NCBI GenBank assembly: GCA_020722065.1
Contig: DYLK01000019.1
Coordinates: forward strand, 1-51,190
DNA from: Melioribacter roseus
Lineage (GTDB): Bacteria; Bacteroidota; Ignavibacteria; Ignavibacteriales; Melioribacteraceae
Direction: 5' to 3'
DNA length: 51,190 nucleotides
The translations under genes and the position numbers were made by a program. Positions 46,276 to 51,190 of this stretch are shown here, piece by piece (position 1 is the first letter of the stretch; every line of letters starts with the position of its first letter). Under the pieces are notes generated by a model. That model was not told the origin of the DNA. It worked only from the letters and a program-made list of their open reading frames with translations, and ran no database searches.

Positions 46276-48042
46276 ATGAAATACATTCTTACTTTTCTTC
46301 TGCTTTTTAGTTCAACTTTACTTTGCCAATCAAAAAATTTCCTATGGTTGGTTTCTCCCGAAATTCAAACTGACGAGAATTATGAAATTCAGCTAAAAAA
46401 ATTGGCTTCTGAAAAAAATATTGATGCAGTATTTATTACTGGGAATTTGACTAAAAATGGGTTTCGAAATGAATTCAAGATTTTAAATAAAATGATAAAA
46501 TCGATTGATTTACCGACTTTTGTTCTGCCTTCAGGAAAAGATCTATTTTCAACCTCGCAATTTGAGTTAAATTATTATGAATATTTCGATGAACTTGAAT
46601 TTGGATTTTCTACCAGTAATTTGAATTTTGTTGGATTACAAACCGCAATCCGCAATTCTTCGGAAATTGGAATGATTTCGCCATATTTTAGTAATTGGTT
46701 CACAGATGAATTTCAATCTAAATCTGATTCAAACTATTTTTTCGCTTTTTCGAATAATGAACCTTTTGAAATTCTGAATTTTGAAAGTTTTGAAAATAAT
46801 CTTCAAAACAACTTTTTCCCAATAATTTTTCTACAAAAAAAACCACAAGAAATATCTCAAGAATTCTATTTTATTTATCCGCCAAATGCTGAAAGTGTTC
46901 TTTTTTTGAATTTTTCTGCTAATCATTTACAGGTAACAAATCAGCAAAATGAGGAATTATTTAACTTTGATTTTGATAAGATTAATTTGGTTGGCAAAAA
47001 TGAATCGAAAACCGAGTTGAAAATCCAGCCGAAAATTGGAAAAATCAATTGGTCCCAAAATATTGGTTCCCCAATTTCTAATTCACCAATTAGTAATTCC
47101 CAAAATACTTTTTGCGTTACGGATGATGGTTTGTTTTATTCAATCGAGTACGATGGAACTATTTTCTGGGAATTTGACTTATTTGCAGATTTTGCAAAAT
47201 CGCCAATTCTGAATGACGAAATTCTGGTTTTGTCATCAATTCAAGGTGATTTATTTACAATTAATTCGGCAAATGGCGAACAAATTCAAACCTTGAATGC
47301 CGAAAACACAATTATTACTGATTTGAAAACTTTTGATTACAAATGGGAATTGAATACAATGTCTCCAAAAACAAGTGGTTCGAAAGCCGCAGTTGTATTT
47401 GGGACAGAAAATTCCAAATATTTTTGTTATGATTTGGAAACACTCGAACAAATTTGGGAATTTCAATTCGAAGAAAGTGCTTTTTCTTCACCAGTTTTAG
47501 CAGACGATAAACTGATTTTCCAAAATGGCAATTCAGTAAAAGCAATAAGTTTGAAAGATGGAAGATTAATTTGGTCGTGGGAAACCGCTAATTTGTTAAA
47601 AAATGAGATATTCAGTAATTCTAAAAATGCTTTCGTTTCGGATGGAATAAATTTGTTTTCAATTGATTTGCAACTTGGAAAAGAAAATTGGCGAATTAAA
47701 ATTCCGAATTCGACAATTTATTTCTCAAAGAATTTCGGAATTTCAGTGCTTGAAACTAATGGAAAACTAACTTTTATTAACGAAAATAATGGGAAATTTA
47801 GGTCGGTAGTAAAACTACAAATCGATAAACGGTTTAATTCCATCAAATTCGCTGCAAATCAGAATAATCTTTTTTTGATAAACGGGACGAAAATTCACAA
47901 AATCAGTAAAAATTTCAAAATCTCAACAATAGCAGAATCTTCAAATTCGCCATTTTCTGGAATATCTTTCCCAGATAATAAATCAATAATTCTTACCGAT
48001 TTTGAAGGGAATATCTATAAAATCACACTTTTGGAAAAGTAG
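46276..48042 (+). CDS. Secreted protein: degenerate metallophosphoesterase fused to PQQ-type propeller
   Basis: 588 residues. Signal peptide MKYILTFLLLFSSTLLCQ. Residues about 21-230 follow the calcineurin-like phosphoesterase plan (DAVFITGNLTKNGFRNEF), but the metal motifs are changed: the usual GD is GN (56-57), the usual G-N-H-D is S-G-K-D (86-89), and no D-x-H is at the start. The domain is thus probably inactive. Residues about 250-588 carry PQQ-like propeller repeats (DDGLFYSIEYDGTIFWEFDL, SLKDGRLIWSWE, LGKENWRIK). It is divergent from the M28 gene; its stop lies 1 nt from the citrate-lyase-like gene, which runs convergently. Likely exported, binding a ligand or partner; function unknown. 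Confidence 0.75.
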   Translation: MKYILTFLLLFSSTLLCQSKNFLWLVSPEIQTDENYEIQLKKLASEKNIDAVFITGNLTKNGFRNEFKILNKMIKSIDLPTFVLPSGKDLFSTSQFELNYYEYFDELEFGFSTSNLNFVGLQTAIRNSSEIGMISPYFSNWFTDEFQSKSDSNYFFAFSNNEPFEILNFESFENNLQNNFFPIIFLQKKPQEISQEFYFIYPPNAESVLFLNFSANHLQVTNQQNEELFNFDFDKINLVGKNESKTELKIQPKIGKINWSQNIGSPISNSPISNSQNTFCVTDDGLFYSIEYDGTIFWEFDLFADFAKSPILNDEILVLSSIQGDLFTINSANGEQIQTLNAENTIITDLKTFDYKWELNTMSPKTSGSKAAVVFGTENSKYFCYDLETLEQIWEFQFEESAFSSPVLADDKLIFQNGNSVKAISLKDGRLIWSWETANLLKNEIFSNSKNAFVSDGINLFSIDLQLGKENWRIKIPNSTIYFSKNFGISVLETNGKLTFINENNGKFRSVVKLQIDKRFNSIKFAANQNNLFLINGTKIHKISKNFKISTIAESSNSPFSGISFPDNKSIILTDFEGNIYKITLLEK

Positions 48043-48043
48043 A

Positions 48044-50761
48044 TTACGAAAGAAATCGCAATTCTTCTTGCGGTGTTCGGCAATCCATATCTGTTCCACG
48101 TTCAAGATGGTCGATAATCTCGGCTGAAACTCCAACTGTTCTTCCAAAAAGGAAAATCAAAAAGCCAATATCTTGCAAATTTTCTGAAGTAAGTTTCCCT
48201 TTCGAAAAAGATTTCCACATCAATTTGAGAGAAATTACGGCAATTACAGCGTCAATATTAACACAATAAGTATTATTAGTTGCACCGATATTGAAAAGTT
48301 GTTCTACCAAATTATGGTAAAAATTCCAAAACACATTTTTAATATTTCTTGCTTCCAAATATTTTCGAATGTAATCTTCCCGCGGGTCGATATTTACTTT
48401 TTTACCTTTAAAAACAGGGTGATTTATACAAGGAATTCTAGTATAACTCATTTCGCCACTGAATTTTGCAGCATTTTTGTAATCAAGAAATTTCTTTGCT
48501 GATTTTTTAGCTATTTCGAGCGTTGAGAATTCATTTTCACCTTGTTCTGGATTTTCGATTCCCGTTCCTTCAAATGAATTTAACAAATATTCAATTGCTT
48601 CATAACCGCTTCCGCCGTGAGCTAAACCAGTGTTCGACAAATATCCAGCATAAATTGTTGCTAAATTATTTCTTGCACTTACACTTTCTTTTCCACCTTT
48701 CGCACTTAAAGTACCAGGTCCATTTGTTAAAGTTAAAGCCAAAAGTGCTGAAAATTCAACGAGCGATGCCGAAGTTGGTTCTTCATCAAAAAGTGAATAA
48801 TATGCTACTTTTGTAAAAGAAGTCGTTAATAAATTAAAGTCAGTTTGCTGCAGAATTTCATTTAACTTTTTATTTGATTGATAATTTACAGCTGAAAGAA
48901 AAACGGTTTTTGCAATCAAGGTGAAATAGTCTATTGAATCAATTACATTTTTACGTGAAATTCTCTTCAAAATGAGTGATTCTAAAGCTAAATCAACAAT
49001 TACTGAAGCAGTGAGAAATTCAAAATTCATAAAATTTTGGTTTTCTTCTGCAAGATTTACAAACAGACTGCAAAATGTAGATTTATAATTACACGTTTTT
49101 TGCATATTGAAAAGAAAAGCAGTAAGTGGATTTTTGTCCGAAGTTACTTGAGCAAATTTTTCTTTTGCTGCTGATTTTGCTTTTTCGAAGTCAATTTCTT
49201 GGTTTACATTTCTGATTCCTAATTCGCCAATAAATTCAATCAAATCCGAAACATTCTGTTTGATTTTTGAATTTTGAGCCAAATTCCCAGAAATTGGTAA
49301 AGCTGAAATTAACGCTTGATTTGGAGTCGCTCCATTTTCATAAGCCTTTTTGATAACTTCGAACTCAAAATCAGTTGGCTTCCCGAAGTAATTGAGAAGG
49401 AAACTGACAAATTTTTCCTTTTCTTTTTGTGGAAAAATCTTGAAAAGTGTGAAAACAATGTTTGATTCATAAGATTTTTCAATCAAATCCACAATTGGTT
49501 TGCGATGCAATTCGGCAACTTGTGTTTCATTATTAATTTTGGAAGCTCCCGATTTATTCCGCATATTCTGCTTGATGAAAGTAGTTCCAAGTTCTTTGTT
49601 TACTTTTGTAATTTCATCATTGTAAGGTGAAATGGCTTTGACTGTTGGAATTCTTAATTTTAGTGGAAGATTTTTTTCGAAATCGTTTCCAAACCAAGGT
49701 TTTAGACCAAGATTTCCAATTGGGTCAAAATCTGTACTTTTGCCACATTTTGCTAAAACTGCTTTTACTGCTTGAGGAATATGTTGAATTGAAACAACTC
49801 TAACGCCCTTTGTTGATACATTTTCTGGATTTTCTGGCGAAAACGGTTTTGACTCAAAATAATCATCAAACCACTTTTCTTTTGTAACTGCATCATCTCC
49901 CGAACCAGCCAAAGCTCCAGCGTGTCCGCAAGCTCGCGTTAAATTCGATTTCCATTTACCAGTAACACAAGCAATTATTGGTTTATCAAATTTCAATTTT
50001 CCAGATTGAATTAAATCTAATGCTTGCTTTTCGTAATAACCGCCAGGTTCGATATACAAAACAACCGCTTTTGTCCTAACATCATTTTGTGCAGCATAAA
50101 GGAATTCTGGGACGGCAAATTGAATAATAACATCTTTTCCAGAACTGATAATTGTTGAAGTTCCAAAACCTGTAGTTTTCAGATATTCTGCAATTGTTGT
50201 ACTAAAATTTCCAGAATTACTATGAATTGCGATAGAACCTTTAACTAGTGTTTCGTCAGGTTTATCGCCTCCTAAAGCTCCGCCAATTCTAACTCGATTC
50301 CAAGAATCTGCAACTCCCAAACAGTTAGCACCAAAAACATCAATTTGATTTGCTTGTGCCACTGCTCGAATTAATCTTTGATCTTTTACGCTAAGTTTTT
50401 CAGTAACAATTACAATTTTTTTAAGATTTATTGCATTGTAATGACATAATTCTGTTACTGCGTGAAAAACTGCTTCGGGTGGAAGATAAATTACCGCAGT
50501 ATCAAAAAAATGTTGTTTCGAAGCTTCTGCAACTCGGCTATAAACTGGAATTTCTCCTAAATCTGTTTTAATTTTTCCAGGGCGGCCATATTGCACTCCT
50601 GCAACTACGTTTCCACCGCTAAAAATATGTGAAATTGGAGTAACATTTTTGCTTTCATTTCCTAAAATGTTCATTACCAAAACTTTTGATTCACGAGTTG
50701 CAATTTCTTCTAATGAATTAATTCCAACAAAGTAATTGAATGGTTTATTAGATTCTGACAT
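48044..50761 (-). CDS. ATP-citrate lyase AclA-like / citryl-CoA synthetase-lyase fusion, 905 aa
   Basis: 905 residues. An N-terminal CoA-binding Rossmann domain (about 20-160, VVAGVQYGRPG) and a succinyl-CoA-ligase-like domain follow, with the phospho-histidine H280 in GHAGAL. Residues about 640-905 match the citrate-synthase-like citryl-CoA lyase end: LTNGPGTLSAKGGKESVSARN, H715 in HGGSGYEA, H781 in INHPVFKG followed by a DPR, D837 in VNIDAV, and RTVGVSAEIIDHLERG. About 240 residues (roughly 400-640) form an unassigned helical insert compared with the usual ~610-residue AclA. The ATP-grasp subunit is not in the window. It would cleave citrate to acetyl-CoA and oxaloacetate. GGAG lies 5 nt before the ATG. 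Confidence 0.85.
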   Translation of the reverse strand: MSESNKPFNYFVGINSLEEIATRESKVLVMNILGNESKNVTPISHIFSGGNVVAGVQYGRPGKIKTDLGEIPVYSRVAEASKQHFFDTAVIYLPPEAVFHAVTELCHYNAINLKKIVIVTEKLSVKDQRLIRAVAQANQIDVFGANCLGVADSWNRVRIGGALGGDKPDETLVKGSIAIHSNSGNFSTTIAEYLKTTGFGTSTIISSGKDVIIQFAVPEFLYAAQNDVRTKAVVLYIEPGGYYEKQALDLIQSGKLKFDKPIIACVTGKWKSNLTRACGHAGALAGSGDDAVTKEKWFDDYFESKPFSPENPENVSTKGVRVVSIQHIPQAVKAVLAKCGKSTDFDPIGNLGLKPWFGNDFEKNLPLKLRIPTVKAISPYNDEITKVNKELGTTFIKQNMRNKSGASKINNETQVAELHRKPIVDLIEKSYESNIVFTLFKIFPQKEKEKFVSFLLNYFGKPTDFEFEVIKKAYENGATPNQALISALPISGNLAQNSKIKQNVSDLIEFIGELGIRNVNQEIDFEKAKSAAKEKFAQVTSDKNPLTAFLFNMQKTCNYKSTFCSLFVNLAEENQNFMNFEFLTASVIVDLALESLILKRISRKNVIDSIDYFTLIAKTVFLSAVNYQSNKKLNEILQQTDFNLLTTSFTKVAYYSLFDEEPTSASLVEFSALLALTLTNGPGTLSAKGGKESVSARNNLATIYAGYLSNTGLAHGGSGYEAIEYLLNSFEGTGIENPEQGENEFSTLEIAKKSAKKFLDYKNAAKFSGEMSYTRIPCINHPVFKGKKVNIDPREDYIRKYLEARNIKNVFWNFYHNLVEQLFNIGATNNTYCVNIDAVIAVISLKLMWKSFSKGKLTSENLQDIGFLIFLFGRTVGVSAEIIDHLERGTDMDCRTPQEELRFLS

Positions 50762-50802
50762 ATTTTCTCCTACTTTAACTAGAGTGAGAATTGATATTTA
50801 TT

Positions 50803-50832
50803 AAAAGTTAAGTAAACAATTTTACTAAGCAA
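50803..50832 (-). promoter_or_regulatory. Candidate promoter of the citrate-lyase-like gene
   Basis: On the minus strand TTG (50832-50830), exactly 19 nt of spacer, then TAACTTTT (50810-50803) match the Bacteroidota -33/-7 pattern apart from the last base. It lies about 42 nt before the start at 50761. Confidence 0.5.
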
Positions 50833-50885
50833 TATTTTCTCAAATTTATATAATAACTATTTTCCAATATAGTATTAGATGAATA

Positions 50886-51190
50886 TTATTCATTAAAAGT
50901 GGTTAAAGGTTCTTCTTCAAGAATTGTAAAATCAAAAGATAATTTTACTTGATTAAGAATTGGTTCAACTCGTCTTTTAGCTAAATTAATATAATCTTCG
51001 TTTATTTCATATCCGACAAATTTTCTATCTGATTTAATTGCTGAAATTGCCGTTGTTCCACTACCCATAAATGGGTCTAAAATAATATCGCCTTTAAACG
51101 AATAAAGTTGTATTAATCTATATGGTAATTCTTCGGGAAATGGTGCAGGGTGTCCAATTCTTCTTGCACTCTCAGCGTTCATTGTCCAAA
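50886..51190 (-). CDS. DNA adenine/cytosine-N4 methyltransferase (partial, 5' part outside window)
   Basis: The frame stays open to the right edge (codons for W-T precede the methionine at 51182), so this is the C-terminal part only. HPAPFPEELPYRLI followed by DIILDPFMGSGTTAISAIKS is the C-terminal S-adenosylmethionine motif of beta-class amino-methyltransferases, in which the DPPY motif comes earlier, outside the window. KFVGYEINEDYINLAKRR follows. It could belong to a restriction-modification system or be a solitary methylase; no endonuclease is visible. Confidence 0.88.
   Translation of the reverse strand, partial: WTMNAESARRIGHPAPFPEELPYRLIQLYSFKGDIILDPFMGSGTTAISAIKSDRKFVGYEINEDYINLAKRRVEPILNQVKLSFDFTILEEEPLTTFNE

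Noticed and set aside
50886-51190. A restriction-modification system at the right edge
   Set aside because: Only the C-terminal part of a methyltransferase is visible; no endonuclease or specificity gene can be seen.
1-51190. CRISPR array, prophage, insertion sequence or tRNA genes
   Set aside because: Reading both strands showed no regularly spaced repeats, transposase or integrase genes, phage structural genes or tRNA-like cloverleaf sequences.

Overview
The window is about 51 kb of AT-rich, densely coding bacterial chromosome. It looks like the Bacteroidota/Chlorobi (FCB) side of the tree, close to Ignavibacteria- or Kapabacteria-like lineages. This placement is inferred from gene content: a deoxyhypusine-synthase-like enzyme, a single-chain pyruvate:ferredoxin oxidoreductase, an ATP-citrate-lyase-like protein, two microcompartment shell proteins, DUF1573 and Ycf48-like proteins. 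It also fits upstream motifs resembling the Bacteroidota promoter (TTG, 19-20 nt, TAnnTTT). Unlike many Bacteroidota, clear GGAG-type ribosome binding sites precede many genes and settle several starts. I saw no tRNA, rRNA, CRISPR, insertion sequence, phage or plasmid genes. Most of the window is ordinary core chromosome.

Layout. 1-667: start of a secreted lamin-tail-domain protein that runs off the left edge. 791-1810: deoxyhypusine-synthase-like enzyme, divergent from a tight operon tsaB-DUF1573-accD (1896-4110). 4169-6303: YbjQ-family protein and proline-catabolic PruA on the minus strand. 6420-11150: a giant 1576-residue fusion of an AMP-forming acyl ligase, an unrecognised middle and a GNAT acetyltransferase. 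11200-15791: nifJ and a dihydroorotate-dehydrogenase-like partner. 16076-21905: a complete tripartite efflux operon (TolC, adaptor, ATPase, two MacB-like permeases). 22092-30877: a minus-strand run of CCA/poly(A) polymerase, a membrane-embedded metalloprotease, murA, a Ser/Thr kinase with a Ycf48-like propeller, and htpG. 30918-35179: zinc-ribbon protein, TauE/SafE permease, S41 protease, tmk and a YbbR-domain protein. 35266-36371: two microcompartment shell proteins. 36440-44408: ruvX, relA/spoT, a TPR protein, upp, a CoA-disulfide-reductase-like flavoprotein, an MFS transporter and murB. 44666-48042: an M28 peptidase and, divergently, a secreted propeller protein with a ruined phosphoesterase domain. 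48044-50761: the ATP-citrate-lyase-like protein. 50886-51190: the C-terminal part of a DNA methyltransferase at the right edge.

How the genes connect. NifJ (acetyl-CoA/pyruvate/ferredoxin) and the citrate-lyase-like protein (citryl-CoA/acetyl-CoA/oxaloacetate) are both key steps of reductive TCA metabolism, although the lyase's ATP-grasp partner is not here. murA, murB, the YbbR protein and the S41 protease concern the envelope. relA/spoT, ruvX, tmk and upp are core nucleotide and stress functions.

Best candidates for something undescribed: the shell-protein pair with its long acidic tail and SAP/Rho-N-like C-terminus, found without cargo enzymes or vertex protein; the 1576-residue ligase-unknown-acetyltransferase fusion; and the enlarged citrate-lyase-like protein.
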